This document shows, one piece after another, positions 40,822 to 50,137 of a stretch of DNA of 64,000 nucleotides. Every line of letters starts with the position of its first letter. Positions within the stretch are counted from its first letter, which is position 1. A model generated the notes under the pieces. It did no database searches, was not told the origin of the DNA, and worked only from the letters and a program-made list of their open reading frames with translations. The stretch lies in the NCBI RefSeq assembly GCF_010725725.1, contig NZ_AP022599.1, positions 744,001 through 808,000 on the forward strand, given 5' to 3'. A program made the translations under genes and the position numbers. The DNA comes from Mycolicibacterium pulveris. GTDB lineage: Bacteria; Actinomycetota; Actinomycetes; Mycobacteriales; Mycobacteriaceae.

Positions 40822-42285
40822 CTAGCGAATGTCGGCGGCCTCGCGGCGGCCCAGCACCGAATGGCGCCTGCCGTAGAGGAAGTAGACCGCCACGCCGATG
40901 GCCATCCAGACCAGGAACCGGATCCACGTCACCGCGGTCAGGTTGAGCATCAGCCACACGCACGCCACGATCGACGCGATCGGCAACAACGGCACCCCCG
41001 GCGCGCGGAAGCCCCGTTCCAGGTCCGGGCGGATGCGCCGCAGCACGATCACCCCCGCCGAGACCAGCACGAACGCGAACAGCGTGCCGATGTTGACCAT
41101 CTCCTCGAGCTTGCCCATCGGGAACGCCGACGCCGTCACCGCCACCGCCGCGCCGACGATCAGCGTGATGCGCACCGGCGTGCCCCTGGCGCCGGTCCTG
41201 GCCAGCGAGCGTGGCAGCAGCCCGTCGCGCGACATCGCGAAGAGCACCCGGGTCTGCCCCAGCACCAACACGATCACCACGGTGGTCAGGCCGGCCAGCG
41301 CCCCGATGGAGATCACGTTGGCCGCCCAGTCCACCCCGTTGGCGGCGAACGCGGTGGCCAGGTTGGCGTCCTCCCCCGCCGCGCGCAGCTCGGTGTAATG
41401 CACCATGCCGGTCAACACGACCGAGACCGCCACGTAGAGCACGGTGACGATCGCCAGCGAGGCCAGGATGCCGCGCGAGACGTCGCGCTGCGGGTACTTG
41501 GTCTCCTCCGCGGTGGTCGCGATGATGTCGAACCCGATGAACGCGAAGAACACGATCGACGCGCCGGCCAGCAGTCCGTACCACCCGTAGCTGCTGCCCT
41601 CCGCGCCGGTCAGCAGCGAGAACAACGACTGCTCGGCGCCGGTGCCGCCGTGGCCGGGTTCCGCGGGCGGCAGGAACGGCGAGTAGTTCTCCACCTTGAT
41701 GTAGAACGCCCCGACGGCCACCACCAGCAACACCACCCCGACCTTGATCGCGGTGATCGCCAGGCTCACCCCCGCCGAGAGCTTGGTGCCGTACACCAGG
41801 ATCGCGGTGACGAACGCGATGATCAGCAGCGCACCCCAATCAAGTTGCAGACCAAGCAGATTCATGTTGCCGCCGCTGAAGCCGAACACCGTGCCGAGAT
41901 AGCTCGACCAGCCCTTGGCGACCACGGCCGCCGCGACCGCGAACTCGAGGATCAGATCCCAGCCGATGATCCATGCGACGAACTCGCCGAAGGTCGCATA
42001 CGAGAACGTGTAGGCGCTGCCCGCCACCGGCACCGTCGACGCGAACTCGGCGTAGCACAGCGCGGCCAGCCCGCAGGTGATCGCCGCGATCACGAAGGAC
42101 ACCGAAATCGCCGGGCCCGTCAGGTTTCCCGCTGTCGACGCGGTGATCGTGAAGATGCCTGCGCCGATCACCACCGAGACACCGAAGACCGTCAGGTCCC
42201 ACCAGTTGAGGTCCTTGCGGAGCCGCTTTCCCGGTTCGTCGGTGTCGGCGATGGACTGTTCCACCGACTTGGTCCGCCGCGTCAT
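40822..42285 (-). CDS. APC-superfamily amino-acid permease
   Basis: The 487-residue permease has about 12 helices and typical APC elements: VFGVSVVIGAGIFTITASTA in helix 1 and FAFIGFDIIATTAEETKYPQ RDVSRGI in the helix 6-7 region, characteristic of cationic amino acid transporter-like carriers. Substrate unassigned. ATG at 42285 is chosen because AGGAAGGA sits 6 nt before it; ATG 42291 would have no spacing. Orthologue of Rv3253c. A hairpin follows. Confidence 0.92.
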   Translation of the reverse strand: MTRRTKSVEQSIADTDEPGKRLRKDLNWWDLTVFGVSVVIGAGIFTITASTAGNLTGPAISVSFVIAAITCGLAALCYAEFASTVPVAGSAYTFSYATFGEFVAWIIGWDLILEFAVAAAVVAKGWSSYLGTVFGFSGGNMNLLGLQLDWGALLIIAFVTAILVYGTKLSAGVSLAITAIKVGVVLLVVAVGAFYIKVENYSPFLPPAEPGHGGTGAEQSLFSLLTGAEGSSYGWYGLLAGASIVFFAFIGFDIIATTAEETKYPQRDVSRGILASLAIVTVLYVAVSVVLTGMVHYTELRAAGEDANLATAFAANGVDWAANVISIGALAGLTTVVIVLVLGQTRVLFAMSRDGLLPRSLARTGARGTPVRITLIVGAAVAVTASAFPMGKLEEMVNIGTLFAFVLVSAGVIVLRRIRPDLERGFRAPGVPLLPIASIVACVWLMLNLTAVTWIRFLVWMAIGVAVYFLYGRRHSVLGRREAADIR

Positions 42286-42337
42286 AGGCATTCCTTCCTG
42301 ATCCGCTGACCGCAATGTAGCGAGTAGCCTTTCGCCA

Positions 42338-43717
42338 ATGGGCGAGACTGCCGAACACGCAGTGGTCATCGGGGCCAGCATCGGCGGCCTGTGCGCCGCG
42401 CGGGTGCTCTCGGACTTCTATGCCCGGGTGACGCTGTGTGAGCGCGACGAGCTGCCCGAGAACCCCGTCAACCGCGCGGCCGTCCCGCAGGGCAGGCACG
42501 TGCACATGCTGATGGCCCGGGGCGCCCAGGAGTTCGAAACCCACTTTCCCGGGCTACTCCAAGACATGGTCGCCAACGGTGTGCCGATCCTGCAGAACCG
42601 GCCCGACTGCATACACTTCGGCGCCGCCGGTCACGTCCTCGGCACGGCCCACCGGCTGCAGAGCGAGTTCACCGCCTACGTGCCCAGCCGCCCGCATCTG
42701 GAATGGCAGCTCCGCAAGCGCGTGCTGGCTCTGGACAACGTCGACATCATCGAAGCCGCGGTCTCCGAGCCGCGTTTCGAAACAACGCGCGAGCGGGTGA
42801 CCGGGGTGCAGCTGGAGTCCGGCGCCGTGCTGCCCGCCGACCTGGTTGTCGACGCGACGGGCCGCGGCACCCGGCTTCCGGTGTGGCTGCAGAAGTGGGG
42901 GTACGAGCGTCCCCGCGAGGACGTCGTGTTCGTCGGGATCTCCTACGCCAGCCAGCGGGTGCGGGTCCCCGACGGCCTGCTCACCGAGAAGGTTGTGGTG
43001 GCGGGCGCATCGCGGGCGCAGCCCCGCGGAATCGGCATGCTGTTCTACGAGGACGGCATCTGGAACATCACCACATTCGGCGTCGGGAAGGTACCGCCGC
43101 CGCAGACCTTCGCGCAGATGTGTGGGCTGGCCGACGAGATCCTGCCCGCACATGTGGCGTCCGCGCTGCGCCAGGGCACCCCGGTCGACGAGGTGGCCCA
43201 CCACAAGTTCCCCGCCAGCCGGTGGCGCCGCTACGACAAGCTCGACCGCCTTCCCCGCGGCATTCTGCCGTTCGGCGACGCCGTGGTGAGCTTCAATCCG
43301 ACGTTCGGTCAGGGCATGTCGATGACGTCGCTGCAGGCCGGCCACCTGCGGCGGGCGCTGACGAGCCCCGGTGCCGACGTGGCCATGCAGTGCGTCCGCG
43401 CCACGGCGAAGACGACGTTTCCGGTGTGGACGATGAACGCGATCGGCGACCTGATCATGCACCGGGCTACCGGCCCGACACCGTGGTGGTACAAGCCGGT
43501 GGGCGCGCTGTTCGATCAATTTCTCGGCGCAGCGGAATCGGATCCCGTTCTGGCCGAATGGTTCCTGCGTCGGTTCAGCCTGCTCGACAGCCTCTACATG
43601 GTGCCGCCACCGCGCCTCGTCGGCCGGGCGATCCGGCAGAACATGCGGCTGTGGCTGGCCGAGCGGCGCGCGGCCAAACGCCCGGTAACCTTCGAAACGA
43701 TGAGGGAACCAGGATGA
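42338..43717 (+). CDS. FAD-dependent oxidoreductase (Rv3254-like)
   Basis: The 459-residue flavoprotein has the N-terminal dinucleotide fold HAVVIGASIGGLCAARVLSD and the second FAD motif PRGILPFGDAVVSFNPTFGQ of aromatic hydroxylase/geranylgeranyl-reductase-like proteins, plus DLVVDATGRGTRLP. Substrate unknown. The stop overlaps the next start (ATGA), so it is co-translated with the DUF808 membrane protein. Divergent from the permease (52-bp spacer). Confidence 0.88.
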   Translation: MGETAEHAVVIGASIGGLCAARVLSDFYARVTLCERDELPENPVNRAAVPQGRHVHMLMARGAQEFETHFPGLLQDMVANGVPILQNRPDCIHFGAAGHVLGTAHRLQSEFTAYVPSRPHLEWQLRKRVLALDNVDIIEAAVSEPRFETTRERVTGVQLESGAVLPADLVVDATGRGTRLPVWLQKWGYERPREDVVFVGISYASQRVRVPDGLLTEKVVVAGASRAQPRGIGMLFYEDGIWNITTFGVGKVPPPQTFAQMCGLADEILPAHVASALRQGTPVDEVAHHKFPASRWRRYDKLDRLPRGILPFGDAVVSFNPTFGQGMSMTSLQAGHLRRALTSPGADVAMQCVRATAKTTFPVWTMNAIGDLIMHRATGPTPWWYKPVGALFDQFLGAAESDPVLAEWFLRRFSLLDSLYMVPPPRLVGRAIRQNMRLWLAERRAAKRPVTFETMREPG

Positions 43718-44652
43718 GCGCGGGCCTGTTCGGGCTGCTCGACGACGTCGCTGTACTGGCCCGGATGGCAGCCGCATCCGTCGATGACATCGGCGCGGCG
43801 GCCGGACGCGCGACGGCCAAGGCGGCCGGCGTCGTGGTCGACGACACGGCGGTGACCCCCCAGTACGTGCACGGCATCGCCGCCGAGCGCGAGTTGCCGA
43901 TGATCAAGCGGATCGCGATCGGGTCGCTGCGCAACAAGCTGTTGTTCATCCTGCCCGCGGCGCTGGTGCTCAGCGAGTTCCTGCCGTGGCTGTTGACGCC
44001 GCTGCTGATGCTCGGCGCGACCTACCTGTGCTTCGAGGGCGCGGAGAAGGTCTGGGGCAGGATGTTGGGTCACGAGTCTCATGCCGCGCCGACGGCGACG
44101 GCCGGCCCCGATGCTGAGAAGCAGTTGACCGCGGGCGCGATCCGCACGGACTTCATCCTGTCCGCGGAGATCATGGTGATCGCGCTGAACGAGGTTGCCA
44201 GCGAGCGGTTCTGGTCCCGGCTGATCATCCTCGTGGTGGTCGCGATCGTCATCACCGCCGCGGTGTACGGCGTGGTGGCGGCGATCGTGAAGATGGACGA
44301 CGTGGGGCTGACCCTGGCCCAGCGGTCTTCGGCGGTCGCGCAGAAGGTCGGTCGCGGCCTGGTCATCGGCATGCCCAGACTGCTCACCGCGCTGTCGGTG
44401 ATCGGCACGGTGGCAATGCTGTGGGTGGGCGGGCACATCCTGCTGATCGGCAGCGACGAGGTCGGCTGGCATGCCCCGTACGGGCTGGTGCACCACGCCG
44501 AGGAATTCGTTCATTCCGCGGTGCAAGGGGTAGGGGCGCTGTTGGGCTGGCTGCTCAATACCGCGGCGTCGGCGGCGATCGGGCTTGCGGTCGGCTCCGT
44601 GGTGGTCGGGATCGTGCACGTGCTGCCGTTCGGCCGCAAGGACGCGCACTGA
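43714..44652 (+). CDS. DUF808 (YedI-like) integral membrane protein
   Basis: The 312-residue protein begins MSAGLFGLLDDVAVLARMAA, the conserved DUF808 start, followed by DDIGAAAGRATAKAAGVVVDDTAVTP and about six membrane helices; near the end LVHHAEEFVHSAVQGVG and the final VLPFGRK are also family features. Function is unknown. It overlaps the FAD enzyme gene by 4 nt. It converges on manA with a 5-bp gap. Confidence 0.9.
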   Translation: MSAGLFGLLDDVAVLARMAAASVDDIGAAAGRATAKAAGVVVDDTAVTPQYVHGIAAERELPMIKRIAIGSLRNKLLFILPAALVLSEFLPWLLTPLLMLGATYLCFEGAEKVWGRMLGHESHAAPTATAGPDAEKQLTAGAIRTDFILSAEIMVIALNEVASERFWSRLIILVVVAIVITAAVYGVVAAIVKMDDVGLTLAQRSSAVAQKVGRGLVIGMPRLLTALSVIGTVAMLWVGGHILLIGSDEVGWHAPYGLVHHAEEFVHSAVQGVGALLGWLLNTAASAAIGLAVGSVVVGIVHVLPFGRKDAH

Positions 44653-44657
44653 TCGCG

Positions 44658-45884
44658 TCAGATACCCACCGTCGACCGGAACAGCTTCGTCGGCTCTGAG
44701 GCAACCAACCGGATCGGCCCGTCGTCGGCCGACACCCACGCGGCCGAACCGCGCTCGAGCGTCACCTTGTTCGACTTGGCATGCACCACCGTGGAGCCCT
44801 GGGTGCACAGCAGGATCTGCGGGCCGTCGTGGCGGGTCGGCGCGTCGATCTCGTGGCCGAGTTGGTCCCCGTCGATGCACAGCACCGACACCGCGAACTC
44901 CGGTGCAGGCGTGTTGTACACCAATTCCATTCCGTCCGAGGCTATTTCGGGTCGAATGACCATGTCGGCAGCCGGCGTGAAGTCGAGTACCCGCAGCAGC
45001 TCGGGCACGTCGACGTGCTTGGGGGTCAGACCACCGCGCAGCACGTTGTCGGAGTTGGCCATCAGCTCGACACCCACGCCCTCCAGGTAGGCGTGCAGGT
45101 TGCCCGCGGGCAGGTAGATGGCCTCGCCCGGCGCGAGGCTGATCCGGTTCAACAGCAGCGAGGCCAGCACCCCCGCGTCGCCGGGATACCGCTCGCCGAG
45201 CTCGAGAAGGGTCTTGGCCTCGGCGGCGAACTTTCCCTTCCCCGAACGCACATAATTGATGGCGCCCTCGAGCACCGCGGGCACCAGCACGTCGATGTCC
45301 GGCTGAGGTGCGGTGATCCAGGTGGTGAACAAGGCGCGCAGCCCGTCGGCATCGGATTGGGCGTCGAGCAGGTTGATGAACGGGTCCAGGTCGCTGACGG
45401 TCAGCGCGCGCATCAGCTCGACAGTGCGTGCGGCCGGACGAAATCCGGCCAGGGCCTCGAATTGGCCTAGGGCGACGAGTATTTCGGGCTTGTGGCTGGG
45501 ATCGCGGTAATTGCGGTTGGGTGCCGAGATCGGGATGCCCGCCCGCTCCTCGCGGTTGAACCCCTCCACCGCCTGTTCGGCGCTCGGATGCGCCTGCAGC
45601 GACAGCGGCTCGTCGGCCGCGAGCACCTTGACCAGAAACGGCAGGGCGTCGCCGAAGCGGCTGCACACCGCGGCGCCCAATTGCCCCTCCGGGTCTTCGC
45701 GCACCGTGTCCAGCAGCGACTGCTCCCCGTCGTCGGTCTGCAGCCACGCCGGATCGCCCGGATGCGCGCCGAACCACAGCTCCGCTTCGGGATGCATTGT
45801 AGGGCTTGGTCTTCCGGTGAAATCGGCAATCGCGGTCCGCGAACCCCACGCATAGGTTCGCACCGCTCCACGTAGCAAGTGCAC
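44658..45884 (-). CDS. manA: Mannose-6-phosphate isomerase
   Basis: The 408-residue type I phosphomannose isomerase interconverts fructose-6-phosphate and mannose-6-phosphate, feeding mannose into PIMs, lipoarabinomannan and mannoproteins. Zinc-site motif SLQAHPSAEQAVEGF and the IYLPAGNLHAYLEGVGVELM NSDNVLRGGLTPKHVDV region are conserved. GTG 45884 begins MHLLRGAVRTYAWGSR as in M. tuberculosis ManA (Rv3255c), 4 bp after the upstream gene's stop. Part of the manB-Rv3256c-manA operon. Confidence 0.96.
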   Translation of the reverse strand: MHLLRGAVRTYAWGSRTAIADFTGRPSPTMHPEAELWFGAHPGDPAWLQTDDGEQSLLDTVREDPEGQLGAAVCSRFGDALPFLVKVLAADEPLSLQAHPSAEQAVEGFNREERAGIPISAPNRNYRDPSHKPEILVALGQFEALAGFRPAARTVELMRALTVSDLDPFINLLDAQSDADGLRALFTTWITAPQPDIDVLVPAVLEGAINYVRSGKGKFAAEAKTLLELGERYPGDAGVLASLLLNRISLAPGEAIYLPAGNLHAYLEGVGVELMANSDNVLRGGLTPKHVDVPELLRVLDFTPAADMVIRPEIASDGMELVYNTPAPEFAVSVLCIDGDQLGHEIDAPTRHDGPQILLCTQGSTVVHAKSNKVTLERGSAAWVSADDGPIRLVASEPTKLFRSTVGI

Positions 45885-45888
45885 TTGC

Positions 45889-46962
45889 TTAACCTCGAAC
45901 CAGTTTCAGATAAGCGGCTGTCATCTCCAGCCGCACGGCCAGCATCGCCAGTTGCCGTTCCGGGCGTCCGTCGTCGATCGTCGGGGCAGCCTCGCCGTCC
46001 GGCACATCCTCGGCGTTGAGCACGTCGACGTCGTCGAGCCCGCCTACCCGTGCCAGGACCACCTGGCGTTCGGCGTCGGTGGTCAGCACGAAGGTGCGGA
46101 CCCGTTCGGGCAGCGGACCGTCGATCTGCTCGTCGTGGAACAACCGGTCGTCACCGGGTGGTCCGCCGAACCCCGCGCGCAGCGCGGCGAGCGCATCCGC
46201 CAGCCCGACCGCGGCGACCACCCGGTGCGCGACGCGCAGCGTGATCGATGCCCCGTGCCGCGCCAACGTCAGCGTCGCCGGGTTGTCCCCCGCCAACACC
46301 ACTTCGCGGTCGGACATCCGGTGGGCCAGCGTCTTGGCCGGGTTGGTGAACAGTTCGTGCGCGGCGCTGTTGCGGAACGCCTCGGCGTCCAGTTCGTCGG
46401 CCAGTGCGTCCAGGTTCACCTGCATACCCGGCGAAACGACGTTGAGAATCGCCAGCCCGGCGGCCAGATACCGGGTCAGGCTGAATTCGTCGGGCACCCA
46501 CACCCGCGGCGCCAGCATGACCGCGCGGCCCGCGGCGACGTCGCGCAACGGGCCTTCGGCGGGCGCCACCACCACGACCCGGGCACCACGGTGCAGCGCG
46601 GTTGCCGCCGCCGACACCAGCACCGGATCGCCGGGGTCGTCGCCGGCGACCACCAGCACGTCCAGGGCGCCGATCCACGGCGGCACCTCCGCCGCGACGA
46701 CGATCGGAGTTCCCACCGAGGCGCCGACGGCGGCGGCCAGCAGCGACCCGGCGGTCCGGCCGTTGCCCCGATCGGCCAGCCAGATCAGCGTCCGGGGCGG
46801 CTGGTCGGCACGCAGGGCGTCCAGCTCGCCCTCGGCGAGCGCGGCGGCGGTGGCCCGCACCTGGGCACCGGCCATCGACGCTCCGCGCAGCACACCGTCA
46901 CGGTCGGCGGCCAGCAACCCGTCCACGTCGTCGAGGTCGACGGTCGCGCGCGTCACGTTCAC
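45889..46962 (-). CDS. Rv3256c-like SIS-type sugar-phosphate-binding protein
   Basis: The 357-residue protein resembles a phosphoglucose/phosphomannose isomerase SIS-like fold (TLIWLADRGNGRTAGSLLAA, VLVVAGDDPGDPVLVSAAATALHRGARVVVVAP, and a helical C-terminal half), but I cannot place catalytic residues. Located between manB and manA, it may act in mannose activation. GTG 46962 overlaps the manB stop (GTGA). Orthologue of Rv3256c. Confidence 0.85.
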   Translation of the reverse strand: MNVTRATVDLDDVDGLLAADRDGVLRGASMAGAQVRATAAALAEGELDALRADQPPRTLIWLADRGNGRTAGSLLAAAVGASVGTPIVVAAEVPPWIGALDVLVVAGDDPGDPVLVSAAATALHRGARVVVVAPAEGPLRDVAAGRAVMLAPRVWVPDEFSLTRYLAAGLAILNVVSPGMQVNLDALADELDAEAFRNSAAHELFTNPAKTLAHRMSDREVVLAGDNPATLTLARHGASITLRVAHRVVAAVGLADALAALRAGFGGPPGDDRLFHDEQIDGPLPERVRTFVLTTDAERQVVLARVGGLDDVDVLNAEDVPDGEAAPTIDDGRPERQLAMLAVRLEMTAAYLKLVRG

Positions 46963-48377
46963 GGCACCGCCCCCGACCTTTCGGACATGTGCGCGTCGAC
47001 AGTTTCGGAGACCTGTCCGACGATGCTGTCGATCTCCTCGGGTGTGCGGGCCTCGACGTTGAGCCGCAACAGCGGCTCGGTGTTGGACATGCGCAGGTTG
47101 AACCAGTTCCCTTCGCCCAGATCGACGGTCACGCCGTCGAGATGGTCGATCGACTGGATCCGCGAGCCGAACACCCTGAGCACCTCGTCCACACAGGCCT
47201 CGGCGTCGGTGACCGTGAAGTTGATCTCGCCGGACGCCTCGTAGCGCTGGTAGTCCGACATCAGATCCGACAGCGGTCGCTGCTGTTCACCGAGCGCCGC
47301 CAGCACGTGCAGTGCCGCGAGCATGCCGGAGTCGGCGCCCCAGAAGTCGCGGAAGTAGTAGTGCGCGGAGTGCTCGCCGCCGAAGATGGCGCCGGTGTCG
47401 GCCATCAGCGCCTTGATATAGGAGTGTCCGACGCGCGAGCGCACCGGCGTGCCGCCGCGCTCGGTGACCAGTTCGGGCACCGCGCGCGAGGTGATCAGGT
47501 TGTGGATCACCGTCGCCCCGATCTCCCTACCCAGTTCGCGCGCGGCGACCAGCGCGGTCACCGCCGACGGCGACACCGGGTTGCCCAGTTCGTCGACGAC
47601 GAAGCACCGGTCGGCGTCGCCGTCGAAGGCCAGCCCGATATCGGCGCCGGTCTTGACCACGTGCGTCTGCAGATCCCGCAGATTGACCGGATCCAGCGGG
47701 TTGGCCTCGTGGTTGGGAAAGGTGCCGTCGAGTTCGAAGTACAACGGTTCCACCCTGATCGCCGGTATCGGCCCGAGCACCGCGGGCGTGGTGTGCCCCG
47801 CCATCCCGTTGCCGGCGTCCACGGCGACCTTCAGCGGGCGCAGATCGCTCAGGTTCACCAACGACCGAAGGAACTCGCCGTACTCGTCGAGGACGTCGCG
47901 GTCGCTGCTGGTCCCGCGTGCGCCGTCATAGCCGGGCACCCCCGCGATGACCTCGTCGCTGATGGTCGACAACCCGGTGTCCCTGCCGACGGGCTTGGCG
48001 CCGGCCCGGCACAGCTTGATGCCGTTGTAGGCGGCCGGGTTGTGGCTGGCGGTGAACATGGCGCCCGGGCAGTCCAGCAGACCCGACGCGAAATAGAGCT
48101 GGTCGGTCGACGCCAGGCCGATGCGCACGACGTCGAGGCCCTGCGCCATCACCCCGTCGGCGAAGGCGGCCGCCAGCGACGGCGAGCTGGCCCGCATGTC
48201 GTGGCCGATCACCACGCGGGACGCCCCGTCACGGACCAGCCGGGCGAACGCGCCGCCGACGTCGGCCACGAAGCCGTCGTCGAGCTCCTCGCCGACCAGG
48301 CCGCGAACGTCATAGGCCTTGATGACGCGCTGAACGGCCGCGGCGGGCCGTGACTGCGATGAGCGCGAGGAGCGCAT
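46959..48377 (-). CDS. manB: Phosphomannomutase ManB
   Basis: The 472-residue alpha-D-phosphohexomutase converts mannose-6-phosphate to mannose-1-phosphate, the ManC substrate. Catalytic phosphoserine loop MFTASHNPAAYNGIK, metal loop FDGDADRC and sugar-binding GGEHSAHYYFRD are present; the phosphate-binding RMSNTEPLLRLNVEA is at the C-terminus. ATG 48377 is chosen with AAGGAG 12 nt upstream; a TTG at 48380 precedes it. Heads the manB-Rv3256c-manA operon. Orthologue of Rv3257c. Confidence 0.96.
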   Translation of the reverse strand: MRSSRSSQSRPAAAVQRVIKAYDVRGLVGEELDDGFVADVGGAFARLVRDGASRVVIGHDMRASSPSLAAAFADGVMAQGLDVVRIGLASTDQLYFASGLLDCPGAMFTASHNPAAYNGIKLCRAGAKPVGRDTGLSTISDEVIAGVPGYDGARGTSSDRDVLDEYGEFLRSLVNLSDLRPLKVAVDAGNGMAGHTTPAVLGPIPAIRVEPLYFELDGTFPNHEANPLDPVNLRDLQTHVVKTGADIGLAFDGDADRCFVVDELGNPVSPSAVTALVAARELGREIGATVIHNLITSRAVPELVTERGGTPVRSRVGHSYIKALMADTGAIFGGEHSAHYYFRDFWGADSGMLAALHVLAALGEQQRPLSDLMSDYQRYEASGEINFTVTDAEACVDEVLRVFGSRIQSIDHLDGVTVDLGEGNWFNLRMSNTEPLLRLNVEARTPEEIDSIVGQVSETVDAHMSERSGAVP

Positions 48378-48455
48378 CAAGTAAGAACTCCTTGTGACGT
48401 GGACTACTGGCGCCAGCCTAGCCGTCGGACGGCGCCCGCACGGCCGCTACTACGA

Positions 48456-48872
48456 CTAGTCGGTGGGGTCGGGCAACACCCGCAGGTGGCCCCGGCGACG
48501 TCCGTTCGATCCTGGCTTCGGCGGCGGCGCGACCAGCGTGCCGCCGGGCGCGCCGGGACTCGGGTCGGAGAAACTCGCGGCGACGCCGTTGATCGGCGGT
48601 GCGACGTCGCGTCCCTCACGGACCGCCTCGGCCAGCGCGACCAGGTCGTCTTCGTCCGGGTGCGACGGCAGCGGCCCGGCGTGGCGAACCAGTTCCCAGC
48701 CGCGCGGCGCGGTGATCCGCCCGGCGTGCACCACGCACAGGTCCCACGAGTGGGGCTCGGGTGCGGTCGCCAACGGGCCTACCACGGCCGTCGAGTCCGA
48801 GTAGACGAAGGTCAGCGTCGCGACCGCATAGTGAGGGCACCCGGGCCGGCAGCAGCGACGGGGAACGTTCAC
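48456..48872 (-). CDS. DUF3499 protein (Rv3258c-like)
   Basis: The 138-residue actinobacterial protein has cysteines that may bind metal (VPRRCCRPGCPHYAVATL and DLCVVHAGR), then an acidic middle and a Pro/Gly-rich, basic tail (GGTLVAPPPKPGSNGRRRGH). Function unknown. GTG 48872 has TAGCCT (48885-48880) 7 nt upstream, so it is probably leaderless. It is divergent from the Rv3259-like gene. Confidence 0.85.
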   Translation of the reverse strand: MNVPRRCCRPGCPHYAVATLTFVYSDSTAVVGPLATAPEPHSWDLCVVHAGRITAPRGWELVRHAGPLPSHPDEDDLVALAEAVREGRDVAPPINGVAASFSDPSPGAPGGTLVAPPPKPGSNGRRRGHLRVLPDPTD

Positions 48873-48961
48873 GCACGGAAGGCTATCGCGGACCCCCCCG
48901 GCGGGCTGCCGGACACGCGCAGTTCCCGGACGGCCGATCCCCAACCGTTACGATCGGGTTC

Positions 48962-49426
48962 GTGGCCGAACGGGCAACGCGGCGAGCACGCCGCGGCCGA
49001 GAGATGCGCGGGCCGCTGCTTCCCCCCACCGTCCCGGGCTGGCGCAGCCGGGCCGAGCGATTCGACATGGCGGTGCTGGAAGCCTACGAACCGATCGAGC
49101 GGCGCTGGCATGACCGGCTGTCCGCGCTCGATGTGGCCGTCGACGAGATACCGCGGATCTCGCTGAAGGATCCGGACACCATGCAGTGGCCGCCCGAAGT
49201 GGTCGCTGACGGGCCGATCGCGCTGGCCAGGCTGATTCCAGCGGGTGTGGATGTGCGGGGCAACGCGACGAGGGCGCGAATTGTGCTGTTTCGCAAGCCG
49301 ATCGAGCGACGCGCCAAGGACACGGTCGAACTCGGTGATCTACTCCATGAAATCCTGGTGGCTCAGGTGGCCACCTATTTGGGGGTCGAACCTTCTGTCA
49401 TCGACCCGACGATCGACGACGAATAA
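48962..49426 (+). CDS. Metallopeptidase-family (Zincin_1-like) protein, Rv3259-like
   Basis: The 154-residue protein has the conserved core MRGPLLPPTVPGWRSRAERF ... IVLFRKPIERRAKDTVELGD LLHEILVAQVATYLGV. Relatives are annotated as zincin-like metallopeptidases, but here only one HE pair is present (LLHEILVAQ), not HExxH, so catalysis is doubtful. GTG 48962 is preferred because TACGAT (48949-48954) lies 7 nt upstream (leaderless); the internal ATG 49004 equals the M. tuberculosis start and is the alternative. Confidence 0.82.
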   Translation: MAERATRRARRGREMRGPLLPPTVPGWRSRAERFDMAVLEAYEPIERRWHDRLSALDVAVDEIPRISLKDPDTMQWPPEVVADGPIALARLIPAGVDVRGNATRARIVLFRKPIERRAKDTVELGDLLHEILVAQVATYLGVEPSVIDPTIDDE

Positions 49427-49435
49427 CGCGCGCGG

Positions 49436-49831
49436 TCAGATGATCCCGCGCTTCAGGCGGCGGCGCTCGCGCTCGGACAAGCCGCCCCAGATGCCGAAGC
49501 GTTCGTCATTGGCCAGCGCGTACTCGAGGCAGGCGTCCTTGACCTCGCAGCCCTGGCAGATCCGCTTGGCCTCCCGCGTCGAGCCACCCTTCTCGGGGAA
49601 GAACGCCTCGGGATCGGTTTGAGCGCACAGCGCGCGCTCCTGCCATAGGTCGTCCTCAGGAGTCAACGGCGGCGCAACATCAATCGGATCGGGCACCAGG
49701 CTCAACTGAGGACGTGAAGGCGTCTCGATCGGTGCCGGTCCGGTATTGGTGTGCGGCGCGCTGCCTACTGAGCCGAAAAGCCGACCATCGAACGGAACCA
49801 CACGATCGAAATCGCCTTGCTCAAAAGACAT
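49436..49831 (-). CDS. whiB2: WhiB2/WhmD, iron-sulfur cell-division regulator
   Basis: The 131-residue Wbl protein has cluster cysteines C69, C92, C95 and C101 and the GIWGGLSERERRRLKRG motif. The long N-terminus MSFEQGDFDRVVPFDGRLFG matches M. smegmatis WhmD (about 129 residues), which is essential for septation. Cluster binding and DNA interaction follow the family. ATG 49831 with GGAGGCGGG just upstream. It is divergent from fbiA across 306 bp containing inverted repeats. Confidence 0.96.
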   Translation of the reverse strand: MSFEQGDFDRVVPFDGRLFGSVGSAPHTNTGPAPIETPSRPQLSLVPDPIDVAPPLTPEDDLWQERALCAQTDPEAFFPEKGGSTREAKRICQGCEVKDACLEYALANDERFGIWGGLSERERRRLKRGII

Positions 49832-50137
49832 CTTCCCGCCTCCTCACCTGGTCTCGTGAATCCCCTGAAATGAACCCCGCTGTTGAGATGTCGGCCATCT
49901 CCATTCGAACATTTGATCGAATCTCGGTCTGCGACACCGGAACCGGCAGGGCCAACCGCGAAATGACACTGGTGTGATTACACACGCGTTAGATGCTGCG
50001 GTCAAGCGTTAGAACAGAAATTCATACCATTCCGTGACCGAATATCGGCGAGTCGTTGATCGGCGTGTCTGTCACACCACCCGCGACAGTGCTCCTGCCC
50101 GAGCCGGCCCGGCCCCGACGGCCTACGCTCGGTCGAT
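49832..50137 (-). promoter_or_regulatory. whiB2-fbiA divergent regulatory region
   Basis: No gene seen. Two dyads stand out: ATTCGA (49903-49908) with TCGAAT (49917-49922), and TGTGATTACACA at about 49973-49984. On the plus strand TACGCT (50124-50129) lies 8 nt before the fbiA GTG, a leaderless promoter. The whiB2 transcription start could not be placed with confidence; the dyads are candidate sites for developmental regulation. Confidence 0.5.

Noticed and set aside
45874..45889. Perfect 16-bp palindrome AGCAAGTGCACTTGCT over the manA start codon
   Set aside because: About one perfect 16-bp palindrome is expected by chance in 64 kb, and the sequence is explained by the manA start and preceding stop. 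Could be revisited if conserved.
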